A stretch of DNA of 22,845 nt from an uncultured Clostridium sp. (GCA_937927335.1 CALBDU010000074.1:1-22845); one strand, 5' to 3'; numbered from the stretch's first letter, positions 1 to 9,120 are shown. The notes: generated by a model from the letters alone, not told the origin. Made by a program: numbers and translations.

Positions 1-55
1 GAGCACCTGCCTTGCACGCAGGGGGTCAAGGGTTCGAATCCCTTATTCTCCACCA
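1..55 (+). tRNA. tRNA-Ala(UGC), 3' part only
   Basis: The window opens inside a tRNA gene. An anticodon stem (CCTGC/GCAGG) encloses the loop CTTGCAC with anticodon TGC, which reads Ala codons. A TTCGAAT T-loop follows on the stem AAGGG/CCCTT (28-44), then the 3' acceptor strand ATTCTCC, discriminator A and an encoded CCA ending at 55. The 5' acceptor strand and most of the D-arm lie before base 1. Confidence 0.9.
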
Positions 56-61
56 GGAGAT

Positions 62-89
62 AGCATCTGTTTTAACAGGTGCTTTTTTT
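62..89 (+). terminator. Rho-independent terminator after tRNA-Ala
   Basis: Arms AGCATCTGT (62-70) and ACAGGTGCT (75-83) pair over 9 bp with one G-U, around the loop TTTA. A run of seven T follows. The site is 7 bases after the tRNA CCA end, so it ends the tRNA transcript. Confidence 0.85.
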
Positions 90-109
90 ATTTTAACTAA
101 AAGTTTTCA

Positions 110-138
110 TATACACTTTAGGCTTAATACTTTAAAAT
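110..138 (+). promoter_or_regulatory. possible sigma-A promoter for the HD-domain gene
   Basis: TATACA (110-115) and TAAAAT (133-138) are separated by 17 bp. They sit between the tRNA terminator and the ATG at 165. The -35 matches only 4 of 6 consensus bases in a very AT-rich stretch, so the call is weak. Confidence 0.3.
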
Positions 139-164
139 ATAGGTATATAAGTAGGTGAAAAGAT

Positions 165-656
165 ATGAATTTTTATAGAATTAAGCAGTTTTTTTGGTCA
201 ATTACTGCTAAAATAAATAATGAAGATATAAATTACATAAGGCGGTATTTAAATGAAAGTGAATATGTTTTATTTATAAAATTATCAATACAGGAGCAAA
301 AGCATTCAGTAAGGGTAGCCAGAGATGTACAGAAGGAATGCCAAATGCTCCACATTGCTGAAGATGAGCTAATAAAAACTGCATTACTCCATGATATAGG
401 AAAGATATATAAAAAACTTAATGCTATTGACAAATCTATTATGGTATTAGCTGATAAATTTACCAAAGGAAAAATAAGAAACCTAAAAGCTTCAAAGAAA
501 ATTAAAGTGTACTTCGACCATGCAGCAATAGGTTATGAAATACTTAAAAATTCAGGATTAAGTGACAAAGCATTATACTTAATAAAAAATCATCATAATG
601 ATATCATAGATAATGAGGAATTGAATATATTAAAGAGGTGCGACAGTAATAACTGA
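165..656 (+). CDS. HD-domain phosphohydrolase
   Basis: A 163-residue protein with the metal-ligand pattern of the HD superfamily: H47 in KHSVRVA, the doublet H76-D77 in LLHDIGK, H119 in DHAAIGYEI, H143-H144 in KNHH and a closing D160. Family members usually hydrolyse phosphomonoesters or phosphodiesters of nucleotides; the substrate here cannot be read from sequence. No membrane segment or signal peptide is seen, so it is probably cytoplasmic. The start is supported by GTAGGTGA 8-15 bases upstream. The NiaR gene follows after 16 bases, so the two are probably co-transcribed. A link to nucleotide or NAD metabolism is suggested by that neighbour only. Confidence 0.85.
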   Translation: MNFYRIKQFFWSITAKINNEDINYIRRYLNESEYVLFIKLSIQEQKHSVRVARDVQKECQMLHIAEDELIKTALLHDIGKIYKKLNAIDKSIMVLADKFTKGKIRNLKASKKIKVYFDHAAIGYEILKNSGLSDKALYLIKNHHNDIIDNEELNILKRCDSNN

Positions 657-672
657 AAAGGGAGGTATAGCT

Positions 673-1185
673 GTGAATTCTCAATCAAGAAGGAATATGA
701 TAGATGAGAGGCTTTCTAAAAGTGATAAACCTGTTAAAGGCAGTACACTTGCAGACGAGCTAGGGGTAACAAGACAGGTCATTGTTAAGGATATTGCAAT
801 ATTAAGGGCACAGGGTGAAAAAATTATAGCAACTCCTGAGGGATATATTAAAGCCCAGGAATCAAACCATGTATACAGGAAGGTTATTGCCACCTGTCAC
901 AAGTCTGGTGAAATAGAAGATGAATTGAGCATTATGGTCAAGTTTGGCGGAATAATAGAAGATGTCATTGTTGAGCATCCTCTTTATGGAGAAATTAAAG
1001 GAATGCTCATGATTAAGACTTTATATGATGTGCAGAATTTTGTTAAAAGAATAAATGAATATAAGGCAGAGCCTCTGATGGTTTTGACTGGAGGAGTACA
1101 TCTTCATACTGTAGCTGCGGAAAGCAATGAAATACTTGAAAAAATTGAAGAGGAATTGAAAGCTAAAAAATACCTAATTACTTAA
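673..1185 (+). CDS. niaR: NiaR-type niacin-responsive transcriptional repressor
   Basis: A 170-residue regulator. Residues about 5-60 form a winged helix (KGSTLADELGVTRQVIVKDI) of the HTH_11 type. The rest matches the 3H domain, named for three conserved histidines, seen here in the VEHPLYGEI and GGVHLHTVAA stretches. NiaR proteins bind niacin and repress NAD salvage and niacin uptake genes in Firmicutes. The start is GTG at 673, fixed by GGGAGG 8-13 bases before it. It lies between the HD gene and the DUF362 gene with gaps of about 16 bases, so it is in an operon. No NAD biosynthesis gene is visible in this window. Confidence 0.85.
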   Translation: MNSQSRRNMIDERLSKSDKPVKGSTLADELGVTRQVIVKDIAILRAQGEKIIATPEGYIKAQESNHVYRKVIATCHKSGEIEDELSIMVKFGGIIEDVIVEHPLYGEIKGMLMIKTLYDVQNFVKRINEYKAEPLMVLTGGVHLHTVAAESNEILEKIEEELKAKKYLIT

Positions 1186-1200
1186 AAAGTTGGTGGAAAC

Positions 1201-2364
1201 ATGAATAAAGTGGTGCTGTTAAAATGCGAAAATTATGATGTCAAGCTTATTGAGGATAAACTTAGGGAGGGATTTAAACTTTTAGGAGGCGAGGAGTATC
1301 TTAAAAAGCTTATACCTCCAGGAAGCAAGGTTTTATTAAAGCCTAATATGCTTTCAGTGGAAGAAGCAGAGTCTCCCGTGGTTACCAACTATAAGCTGTT
1401 TGAAGCAATTATCAGAATTATAAAGGATTATTCCAGTGATATAACCTTTGGAGATTCTCCAGGCTTTGGTGATCCAAGGAAAGCTGCTGAAAAGTCAGGT
1501 CTCATGGAAGTAGCAGAAAAATATGGAGTGAAGTTTGATGATTTTAGAGATTCAGTTCATATAATGCTTGAAGATTCAATATTATGTAAGTCCTGGACCG
1601 TAGCCAGAGCCCCATATGAAGCTGATGTTGTAATAACACTGCCAAAGCTTAAAACTCATGCTATGGCATATTTTACAGGTGCTATAAAAAATCAGTTCGG
1701 CTGCATACCAGGTACAATGAAAGCCTCATGGCATACAAGAATGCCTGAAGCTAATAATTTCTGCAAAATGCTGCTGGATCTTAATACATTAGTTAAAACA
1801 AGCTTTGCTATTTTGGATGGCATTATAGCAATGGAAGGAAACGGTCCAAGGAGCGGCAAACCAAAAAAAATGGACACAATTATTATGGGTGAAAGCATGT
1901 CGGCAGTTGATTCTGCAGCTGTGAGACTTATTGGATATGATGACCCACTGGAGGTTCCTGCTCTTAAGGAAGCCTATGACAGTAAATGGGGGCCTGTGCT
2001 TCCAAAAGATTATGTTATTATAGGTGAAAACCTGGAGAGTATGAAATGTAAGGACTTTGAGCTTAGCAGAACAGGCGGTGGATTTTACTGGATTAACCCC
2101 CAGGTCACAAAATTCCTGACAAATATGATAGCCCCAAATCCGGTTCTGATAAAAGATAAATGCATTGGCTGCGGTAGATGTGCAGATGTATGTCCCGAAA
2201 AGCCAAAAGTAATAGAAATGGTACAAAGAAAAGGTAAAAAAATACCGGAATGGGATATGAAGCAATGCATTAGATGCTTTTGCTGCCAAGAATTATGTCC
2301 CTGCGGAGCCATTGAAACCAGGTATACAAAATTGAGCAAACTAATAAGAATGAATAAGAGGTGA
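1201..2364 (+). CDS. DUF362 protein fused to a 4Fe-4S dicluster ferredoxin domain
   Basis: A 387-residue fusion. Residues about 1-290 are a DUF362 domain, with LLKPNML near the N-terminus, a GDSPGFGD stretch, and LPKLKTH followed by TGAIKNQFG in the middle. Residues 321-331 hold C-x2-C-x2-C-x3-C and residues 356-368 hold a second, cysteine-rich cluster site (C356, C359, C361, C362, C366, C368) in ferredoxin-like arrangement. It is probably a cytoplasmic iron-sulfur protein in electron transfer; partner and substrate are unknown. The extra cysteines in the second motif (FCC and PCG) exceed the four needed for one cluster. The ATG follows a GGTGG ribosome site, and its stop is 4 bases before the next gene. 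Confidence 0.85.
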   Translation: MNKVVLLKCENYDVKLIEDKLREGFKLLGGEEYLKKLIPPGSKVLLKPNMLSVEEAESPVVTNYKLFEAIIRIIKDYSSDITFGDSPGFGDPRKAAEKSGLMEVAEKYGVKFDDFRDSVHIMLEDSILCKSWTVARAPYEADVVITLPKLKTHAMAYFTGAIKNQFGCIPGTMKASWHTRMPEANNFCKMLLDLNTLVKTSFAILDGIIAMEGNGPRSGKPKKMDTIIMGESMSAVDSAAVRLIGYDDPLEVPALKEAYDSKWGPVLPKDYVIIGENLESMKCKDFELSRTGGGFYWINPQVTKFLTNMIAPNPVLIKDKCIGCGRCADVCPEKPKVIEMVQRKGKKIPEWDMKQCIRCFCCQELCPCGAIETRYTKLSKLIRMNKR

Positions 2365-2368
2365 TACT

Positions 2369-5077
2369 GTGAAAAGGAAATGGAGAATAATACCTGTATT
2401 TATTGTGTTGATACTGCTGGCAGTATTTTTCAGCATGACTGCTTTTATAATAAATATTGAATGGTTTAATGAAGTTGGGTACCTGTCAGTTTATTTTACC
2501 AGGCTAATTGCGGTACTTAAGCTTATGGTTCCAATCTTTATAGTAAGCTATTTGTGTATATGGCTTTACTATAAGAGCCTGAAATCCAGCATTGTTAAAT
2601 GGAAAAAGGTTATGGAGGTTGATTCCAATGCTTTAAAGATTGAAAGGAAAGTATTCTTTACTATAAACTTTTTGTTTTCCTTTGCAATTTCATTTATATT
2701 TGCAAATAATTTCTGGTACACAATACTTCAGTTTACAAATTCAGTGAGCTTTAATTTATTGGATCCTTTGTTTTCAATGGATGTGTCCTTTTACGTTTTT
2801 AAGCTGCCGTTAATACAGTCGCTGTACGGTACTTTCATGACACTTTTGGTGTTTTTAATTATAATAACCTTTATTGTATACTTTATATTAACAGCAAGGG
2901 ATAAAATAACTAATGGCATAAAAACCAAGCGTATGCCTAATTTTAAGGCTATCAATACGGATATAACCAAGTTTGCCGGAAAACAGCTGGCCATTGTATC
3001 AGCATTGCTTATGCTTATGGTTTCCCTTGGCTATGTATTAAAAAGTCTGAGCCTTGTTTACAGTACTACAGGGGTAACCTTTGGTGCTAGCTACACAGAT
3101 GTTCATGTATCACTATTATTTTATAAAATAATAGCCGTGGCATCCCTTATAGGTGCGGTTGTTGTGTTTTTCAGCATGCTTAAGGCTAAAATTAAACCTG
3201 TAATGCTTTCGGTGTCTGTTATAGTGCTTCTGGTGGTTTTACAAGGTGCTGCTTCATTTTCAATCCAGAGATTTGTTGTAAAATCAAATGAAAAGACACT
3301 GGAACAGCCTTATATTAAAAATAATATTGAATATACAAGAAAAGCCTTCAATCTGGATAAGATTGATGTACAGCCTTTTGCAGTAAAGGATACCCTAACC
3401 AAAGCAGATATTAATTCCAATATTGACACTATAGATAATATTAGGATAAACTCCTTTGCACCTTCATTGGAATTTTACAATCAGGTTCAGATAATACGAT
3501 ATTATTATGGATTTAATGACCTGGATTTAGACAGGTATACTATAAACGGAAAGTATAATCAGGTATTCATTGCTCCAAGAGAGCTCAACACGGAAACTAT
3601 TGAACCAAACACATGGCAGAATAAGCACCTTATTTATACACATGGATATGGGGTTGCAATGAATAAGGTTAATTCTGTAACCTCCGAGGGGCAGCCTGAT
3701 TTTGTAATAAAGGATATTCCCCCCGATAACTCTACAAATATAAAAATAACTAATCCTAGAATATATTTTGGTGAAAAAACCAACGACTACTGTATTGTTA
3801 ATACTAAAATAAGCGAATTTGATTATCCCAAGGGTGGAGACAATGAAACGACAAAGTATGAGGGCGATTCTGGAATTAAGATGAACTTTATAAATGAGGT
3901 TTTGTTTGCAATAAATCAAAGAGATTTAAATTTTCTTCTTTCAAGGGACATAACTAGTGACAGCAAGATATTAATCAACAGAAACATCGTTGAAAGGGCC
4001 AGAAAAATAGCACCTTTCCTAACTTACGACAGTGACCCATACGCAGTTTTAAGTGATGGCAAACTATATTGGATACTTGATGCCTATACTACTACAAATA
4101 AGTATCCATATTCACAGCCTCAGAACAATGTAAATTATATAAGAAATTCTGTGAAAGTAATTATAGATGCAGTTACTGGAAAAACTGATTTCTATATAGT
4201 GGACAGCACAGACCCTATAGCTGCAAGTTATTCTAAAATATTTCCAGGGTTGTTTAAGAATTTAGATAAATTAAGCTCGGATATTAAATCACATTTTAAA
4301 TATCCTGATGATATATTTAAATTACAATGTGCTGCACTTGGCAAATATCATGTAACAGATCCTGGAGTATTCTATAATGGCGAGGATGTATGGGAGGTTG
4401 CAAAAGCACAGAAGCAGGTTGAGGGTGAGCAGACGGCAAGTGAGTCACCATATGTAATCATGAAGCTGCCAGGTCAGAGTAGTGAGGAAATGATTCTTCT
4501 GGAGTATTTCAACATGAAGAGCAAGGATAATATGGTTGCCTTATTCGGTGTAAGAATGGACGGAAATAATTATGGGAAAATGATAATATATAAATTTCCT
4601 CCGCAAAAAACCATTTATAGTCCGTACCTTTTCAAGCAGAAGGTTAACCAGGACACCACAATTTCAAAAGAACTGTCTTTGTGGAATAAGGAGGGATCCC
4701 AGGTCATATTTGGGGATACAATGATTATTCCAATTAATAATTCGTTGCTCTACATTGAACCTATGTATTTAAGAGCCAGCGGAAAAAGCAGTATACCTGA
4801 GGTGAAAAGGATAATAGTTTCCTACTCAGATAAGATAATACTTGCAGACAGCGTGAACAGTGCACTAGAGCAGTTGTTCAACTACAAAGGCAATGACAAT
4901 CAGGGGACTGTTACTCCAGGTACATCCGGAACACCTTCCAATGCGGCTGGGGATAAGATAAAGGAGGCAAAGAACCTTTATGACAGCGCACTGGATGCTC
5001 AAAAGAACGGCGATTGGGCAAAATATGGCGAATATATAAAGCAGCTGGGGGACCTTATAAATCAATTAAATAAATAA
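2369..5077 (+). CDS. UPF0182 family membrane protein
   Basis: A 902-residue protein whose length and layout match UPF0182 (COG1615). The first roughly 310 residues hold seven hydrophobic helices, including the stretch beginning IPVFIVLILLAVFF and a last one with SVSVIVLLVVLQGA. A large soluble region of about 550 residues follows and is probably outside the cell. The end is a low-complexity PGTSGTPS linker and a short helical tail, which is common in the family. The function is unknown. The start is GTG at 2369, with AGAGGTGA overlapping the stop of the previous gene, so translation is probably coupled. No clear terminator follows in the AT-rich gap. Confidence 0.9.
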   Translation: MKRKWRIIPVFIVLILLAVFFSMTAFIINIEWFNEVGYLSVYFTRLIAVLKLMVPIFIVSYLCIWLYYKSLKSSIVKWKKVMEVDSNALKIERKVFFTINFLFSFAISFIFANNFWYTILQFTNSVSFNLLDPLFSMDVSFYVFKLPLIQSLYGTFMTLLVFLIIITFIVYFILTARDKITNGIKTKRMPNFKAINTDITKFAGKQLAIVSALLMLMVSLGYVLKSLSLVYSTTGVTFGASYTDVHVSLLFYKIIAVASLIGAVVVFFSMLKAKIKPVMLSVSVIVLLVVLQGAASFSIQRFVVKSNEKTLEQPYIKNNIEYTRKAFNLDKIDVQPFAVKDTLTKADINSNIDTIDNIRINSFAPSLEFYNQVQIIRYYYGFNDLDLDRYTINGKYNQVFIAPRELNTETIEPNTWQNKHLIYTHGYGVAMNKVNSVTSEGQPDFVIKDIPPDNSTNIKITNPRIYFGEKTNDYCIVNTKISEFDYPKGGDNETTKYEGDSGIKMNFINEVLFAINQRDLNFLLSRDITSDSKILINRNIVERARKIAPFLTYDSDPYAVLSDGKLYWILDAYTTTNKYPYSQPQNNVNYIRNSVKVIIDAVTGKTDFYIVDSTDPIAASYSKIFPGLFKNLDKLSSDIKSHFKYPDDIFKLQCAALGKYHVTDPGVFYNGEDVWEVAKAQKQVEGEQTASESPYVIMKLPGQSSEEMILLEYFNMKSKDNMVALFGVRMDGNNYGKMIIYKFPPQKTIYSPYLFKQKVNQDTTISKELSLWNKEGSQVIFGDTMIIPINNSLLYIEPMYLRASGKSSIPEVKRIIVSYSDKIILADSVNSALEQLFNYKGNDNQGTVTPGTSGTPSNAAGDKIKEAKNLYDSALDAQKNGDWAKYGEYIKQLGDLINQLNK

Positions 5078-5163
5078 TAAATAATTATAAATAAAAAATA
5101 CAGGTTTAAAGTTGAACTAAAATGCAAATAATACCAATATGTAAAAGTATTGGAGGTACGTGC

Positions 5164-5931
5164 ATGAAGAGGATTATATACAGTTCTATACTAACCTGTA
5201 TTTTTATTTTTTCTCCTGCATTTATGGTTAAATTTAGTGCACCGGAACCAGTAAAAACTCAAAGCCAAACTGTAGATATTTCCCGGGAAATAGAAAATCA
5301 AGATATAATTGCAGTATTTTCGTCAAATACTTGTTATAAAAAGACCTACTATATTAATGCAGATAAGGTTAACGCCTATACAAGTCCTGGGGAAAACGGG
5401 CAGGTAGCCTTTACTGTTAAAAGAGACGATCCCGTTATTTCCTATAAGGAGGAAAGCGGTTATGCATACTGTGAGGAAGGAATAAGCGGGAAAAAAGGCT
5501 GGATTAAAAAAAACAATGAAAATTTAAAGGGAAATACAGATAACAAGACGAAATATATTATTGATGTAAGTATAACAAATCAAAAAATGAAAATCCTGAA
5601 GGATGGTAAAGTTGTTAAGGAATCAGACTGCTCTACCGGAGAGCTTGGAGATTCAGAAACTGAAACTCCTCTAGGCACCTTTAATATTCAAAGCAAGGGA
5701 GAATATTTCTTCAGTAATAAATATCAGGAGGGAGCCAGGTATTATATAAAGTTTTTTTCAAATTATTTAATTCACTCTATTCCAGTTGATAAAAAAGGTA
5801 ATATAATAGAAGAGGAGAAATCAAAAATAGGGAATCCTGTTTCTCATGGATGTATAAGGATTTCAATGGAGAATTCCAAATGGGTGTATGAAAATGTACC
5901 CCAAGGGTCACAGATAATGATTCATTATTAA
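5164..5931 (+). CDS. exported L,D-transpeptidase with SH3-like domain
   Basis: A 255-residue protein. The N-terminus has two basic residues and a hydrophobic stretch (IIYSSILTCIFIFSPAF) as signal peptide or anchor. Residues about 55-120 resemble a bacterial SH3 domain, and residues about 125-255 are a YkuD domain. The catalytic signature SHGCIRIS places H228 and the nucleophile C230. The family forms 3-3 peptidoglycan cross-links or attaches proteins to the wall. I place the start at ATG 5164 because GGAGGT (5152-5157) lies 6 bases before it. An upstream in-frame ATG at 5122 has no ribosome site and would spoil the signal peptide. It begins a run that continues through serS. Confidence 0.88.
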   Translation: MKRIIYSSILTCIFIFSPAFMVKFSAPEPVKTQSQTVDISREIENQDIIAVFSSNTCYKKTYYINADKVNAYTSPGENGQVAFTVKRDDPVISYKEESGYAYCEEGISGKKGWIKKNNENLKGNTDNKTKYIIDVSITNQKMKILKDGKVVKESDCSTGELGDSETETPLGTFNIQSKGEYFFSNKYQEGARYYIKFFSNYLIHSIPVDKKGNIIEEEKSKIGNPVSHGCIRISMENSKWVYENVPQGSQIMIHY

Positions 5932-5957
5932 GATATTGTTTAATGGAGGGTTATTTA

Positions 5958-7349
5958 TTGGATTACGATGTTCTTATATTAGGAGGGGGAATTGTAGGTT
6001 GTGCCGCAGCCTATGAACTTTCAAAATACAGCCTTAATATAGCTCTAATCGAGAAGGATTATGATATAGCAGATGATGCAGCTATTATCAACACTGCAAT
6101 TATTTATGACGGAGCTGAATGTGAAGATACTCTCATGGCAAAGCTTGAGGCACTTGGCAGCAGTATGATGCCTGAAATTACCTCAAAGTTTAACATACCG
6201 TACAAAAAATTTGGTTATATGATAATTGCACAGGATGAAGCCTCTGCAAGAAAAATAAATAATATTTACAATACTGCAATAGCTCGGGGAATACCCAATC
6301 TAAGGATGCTAACCAGCGAAGAAGTATACAAAATGGAACCTGATATTAATATTAAAGTTGTTAATGCAATCTATTCGAAAAATACAGCAATAGTATCACC
6401 ATATGATCTTGCAATTGCATATGGTGAGGTAGCTTTTGATAATGGAGTAAACTTCAAGTTGGAAGAGGAAGTCCTGGACATAAAAAAAATCAACAAAGGC
6501 TATAGGGTTATAACCAATAAAAACAAATTCACCTGCCATATGGTAATAAATACTACGCCAAGCAAGGATTTTAGTATAGAGGCAGCAGAAAGGCAGGAAA
6601 TCAGTAAATTCAGCAGGAATTATTTTTTGCTTGACGAAAAGATTCCATTAAAATTTAATTCGGTCATATCTGTAATCAATGAGACTGAAGATAAAACATA
6701 TATAATTCCAACCATTCAGGGAAATTCAGTAGCATTACAGATATCTGAAGGGGTTCCTGACTATAAGACAAGCTTGGAAAAGGTATCAGGAGTAATGGGT
6801 AGTATAAGTGAGAATAATATACACTCATATTTAAGCTCACCATTTTACAATGAGCCTATAATAATTGATGACAGCTCCATACATCAAGGCTACATAAAAG
6901 TAACCGGAAAGCATTATGGAGAAATTACAATGACTCCAGCCATAGCAAAAATTGTGTGTGAAACAATAACCAGTAATATGAATTGTGTATTGAAAAAAAA
7001 TTTCATTGATAAGCGAAGAGAGTTTTATAGATTTAAGAATATGAATAACAGGGAAAGAAATGAAATTATCAAATATAACAAAAACTATGGAAAAATAGTG
7101 TGCAGCTGTAATTGCGTTACTGAAGGAGAGATAGTAGACTCAATAAGGAGACCTCTTGGGGCAAGGACTATTGAGGGAATAAAAAGGAGAACCGGTGCTA
7201 TGGAAGGCAGCTGTAATGGCGCCCAGTGCATGTTAAAAATAGCACGAATATTATCCAGAGAGACCGGTAAACGTCTTTGTGATATAGTAAAGGATTCTAA
7301 AAACTCAAAATTAGTAGTTGCAAGAATAAAAGAATTTGATGGAATGTAG
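5958..7349 (+). CDS. diverged GlpA-like FAD-dependent oxidoreductase with BFD-like [2Fe-2S] domain
   Basis: A 463-residue protein beginning with a Rossmann FAD motif (VLILGGGIVGCAAAYEL) and related to anaerobic glycerol-3-phosphate dehydrogenase-like enzymes. The C-terminal BFD-like domain has CSCNC at 382-386 and C-x4-C at 419-424, ligands for a [2Fe-2S] cluster, with the family sequence RRPLGARTIEGIKRRTG between them. I choose TTG at 5958, because GGAGGG (5945-5950) is 7 bases upstream; the in-frame ATG at 5943 overlaps that site. Two regions look worn relative to the family as I remember it: the stretch normally near N-S-x-I-V-H reads NTAIIYDG, and the C-terminal flavin-binding glycine-rich stretch reads GKHYGEITMTPAIA. 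Substrate unknown; it is followed by DUF1667, its usual partner. Confidence 0.8.
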   Translation: MDYDVLILGGGIVGCAAAYELSKYSLNIALIEKDYDIADDAAIINTAIIYDGAECEDTLMAKLEALGSSMMPEITSKFNIPYKKFGYMIIAQDEASARKINNIYNTAIARGIPNLRMLTSEEVYKMEPDINIKVVNAIYSKNTAIVSPYDLAIAYGEVAFDNGVNFKLEEEVLDIKKINKGYRVITNKNKFTCHMVINTTPSKDFSIEAAERQEISKFSRNYFLLDEKIPLKFNSVISVINETEDKTYIIPTIQGNSVALQISEGVPDYKTSLEKVSGVMGSISENNIHSYLSSPFYNEPIIIDDSSIHQGYIKVTGKHYGEITMTPAIAKIVCETITSNMNCVLKKNFIDKRREFYRFKNMNNRERNEIIKYNKNYGKIVCSCNCVTEGEIVDSIRRPLGARTIEGIKRRTGAMEGSCNGAQCMLKIARILSRETGKRLCDIVKDSKNSKLVVARIKEFDGM

Positions 7350-7364
7350 CCTGGAGGGATACTT

Positions 7365-7598
7365 TTGAATACAGCAAAGAAAGATTATTATACCACTGTG
7401 GTAAGAATAAAGGGTGCAAAATGTAATGTGGTTTCGGTAAAAAGCTCAGAACCAATAGAAAAATCAAAATGGCTTGAATGCTCAAAGGCTTTAAGCAGGC
7501 TTTATGTTGGAGTTCCTTCAAAAATAGGGGATGTTGTCTGTAAAAACATACTCAATACTGGAGTTGACATAATTTGTACCAGAAATGTTACAAGATAG
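7365..7598 (+). CDS. short DUF1667 protein lacking the CXXC region
   Basis: A 77-residue protein. Its second half (VVSVKSSEPIEKSKWLEC through KIGDVV and NILNTGVDIICTRNV) matches the C-terminal half of DUF1667 (COG3862). The full-length family is about 120 residues and begins with conserved CXXC pairs. Those pairs are absent here: the few cysteines are scattered. The start is TTG at 7365 with GGAGGG (7353-7358) 6 bases upstream, so the short form appears to be the real gene product and not a misread start. DUF1667 genes normally sit beside GlpA-like oxidoreductases, as here; the usual second FAD/NAD protein of that trio is missing. Confidence 0.7.
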   Translation: MNTAKKDYYTTVVRIKGAKCNVVSVKSSEPIEKSKWLECSKALSRLYVGVPSKIGDVVCKNILNTGVDIICTRNVTR

Positions 7599-7610
7599 CG
7601 GAGGATTAAC

Positions 7611-8897
7611 ATGTTAGATTTAATAAGAATTAGAAAGAATCCTGAAAAATTTAAAAGCTCTATGATGAACAGAGGAGAAAGCTTTGATCCTGAATCTATC
7701 GATGAGCTTTTAATGCTTGATGAAAAAAGAAGAGATATATTAAATCAGGTTGAGATATTAAAAAATAAAAAAAATCAGGATTCAATACAAATTTCCAAAA
7801 TGAAAAAAGCCTCAGAAAATACTGATGCATTAGTGTCTGAAATGAAGGAGCTTGGAGAAAAAATCAAAGCCTTTGATTTAGAACTGGATAAAATTGAAAA
7901 TCGAATAGAATATATAATGCTCAGAATTCCCAATATACCAAATCCGTCGGTACCAGAGGGTGAAACTGATGAGGAGAATGTTGAGATTAGAAAATGGGGA
8001 GAACCAACCAGGTTTCATTATGAACCTAAGGCTCATTGGGATCTTGGTACAGATTTGAATATTTTGGATTTTGAAAGAGGAGGTAAGGTTGCAGGCTCAA
8101 GATTTGCTTTTTACAGGGGGCTTGGAGCCAAGCTTGAAAGAGCTCTTATAAGCTATTTTATAGATGTTCATACAGATCAGCAGGATTATGAGGAACTATT
8201 TGCACCCTATATGGTAAATAGAAACAGCATGGTGGGAACTGGCCAGCTTCCAAAATTTGAAGATGATGCATTCAGGGTATCCAATAATGATTTTTTCATG
8301 ATACCAACAGCAGAGGTTCCGGTTACCAATTTTTACAGAGATGAAACATTGGAGGGCGAGAAGCTTCCCATAAAACATGTGGCGTATACAGCCTGTTTTA
8401 GAGCAGAAGCAGGTTCTGCAGGCAGGGATACAAGAGGATTAATAAGGCAGCACCAGTTTAACAAGGTTGAATTGGTTAAATTCACAAAACCTGAGCAGTC
8501 CTATGAAGAGCTGGAATCCCTGACTAATGATGCTGAAGCTGTTTTGCAGGGGCTGGGCCTGCCATATAGAGTGGTTAGGATATGCAAGGGAGACCTAGGG
8601 TTTACTGCAGCTCTAAAGTATGACATAGAGGTATGGATGCCAAGCTATAACAGGTATGTTGAAATATCCAGCTGCAGCAACTTTGAAGACTTTCAAGCAA
8701 GAAGAATCAATATAAAATATAAGGAAACACCAAAGTCTAAGCCAAGGTATGTGCATACCCTTAATGGCTCAGGAGTAGCGGTTGGAAGGGCGTTTGCGGC
8801 AGTTTTAGAGAACTTTCAGCAGCAGGATGGCACCATAATGATACCAGAGGTGCTAAGGCCATATATGGGTGGAAGGAAATACATTGTACATAAATGA
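7611..8897 (+). CDS. serS: seryl-tRNA synthetase
   Basis: A 428-residue class II synthetase that charges tRNA-Ser (and tRNA-Sec where present) with serine in the cytoplasm. Residues 1-110 are the long antiparallel coiled coil that grips the long variable arm of tRNA-Ser. Motif 2 is seen as FRAEAGSAGRDTRGLIRQHQ and motif 3 as SGVAVGRAFAAVLENFQ. The length is normal and the end (VLRPYMGG) is typical. GCGGAGG precedes the ATG. It lies 12 bases after the DUF1667 gene with no T-box leader in between, so it is read through from upstream. Two tRNA-Ser genes follow directly downstream. Confidence 0.97.
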   Translation: MLDLIRIRKNPEKFKSSMMNRGESFDPESIDELLMLDEKRRDILNQVEILKNKKNQDSIQISKMKKASENTDALVSEMKELGEKIKAFDLELDKIENRIEYIMLRIPNIPNPSVPEGETDEENVEIRKWGEPTRFHYEPKAHWDLGTDLNILDFERGGKVAGSRFAFYRGLGAKLERALISYFIDVHTDQQDYEELFAPYMVNRNSMVGTGQLPKFEDDAFRVSNNDFFMIPTAEVPVTNFYRDETLEGEKLPIKHVAYTACFRAEAGSAGRDTRGLIRQHQFNKVELVKFTKPEQSYEELESLTNDAEAVLQGLGLPYRVVRICKGDLGFTAALKYDIEVWMPSYNRYVEISSCSNFEDFQARRINIKYKETPKSKPRYVHTLNGSGVAVGRAFAAVLENFQQQDGTIMIPEVLRPYMGGRKYIVHK

Positions 8898-8956
8898 TAG
8901 AATGCCGTAGTTACTATATTACAGCCTATAAAGAAACAAAAAGTTTTAAAATTTTA

Positions 8957-8985
8957 TTGACACCATAAGTCAACGTTGGTATAAT
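8957..8985 (+). promoter_or_regulatory. consensus sigma-A promoter for the tRNA-Ser pair
   Basis: TTGACA (8957-8962) and TATAAT (8980-8985) are both perfect and 17 bp apart. The first tRNA-Ser begins 19 bases after the -10, as expected for a strong stable-RNA promoter with a short leader. Confidence 0.9.
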
Positions 8986-9004
8986 ATTATTTGTCACGAG
9001 GCAT

Positions 9005-9095
9005 GGAAAGATGGTCGAGTTGGTTTAAGGCACCGGTCTTGAAAACCGGCGTACGGGTGACCGTACCTAGGGTTCGAATCCCTATCTTTCCGCCA
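9005..9095 (+). tRNA. tRNA-Ser(UGA)
   Basis: Acceptor strands GGAAAGA (9005-9011) and TCTTTCC (9085-9091) pair fully, followed by discriminator G and encoded CCA. The anticodon stem CCGGT/ACCGG encloses CTTGAAA, anticodon TGA. The long variable arm (GTACGGGTGACCGTAC) is the class II hallmark of tRNA-Ser. The T-loop is TTCGAAT. Length 91 bases. Confidence 0.95.
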
Positions 9096-9120
9096 TATTT
9101 TTTTATATTTTGTAGGGCAT

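Noticed and set aside
1789..2289. Long minus-strand open frame opposite the DUF362 gene.
   Set aside because: It lacks a ribosome site and any family resemblance, and lies wholly opposite a clearly conserved gene; it is a shadow frame.
5122..5163. In-frame ATG at 5122 as start of the L,D-transpeptidase.
   Set aside because: No ribosome site precedes it, while ATG 5164 has GGAGGT at ideal spacing and gives a clean signal peptide.
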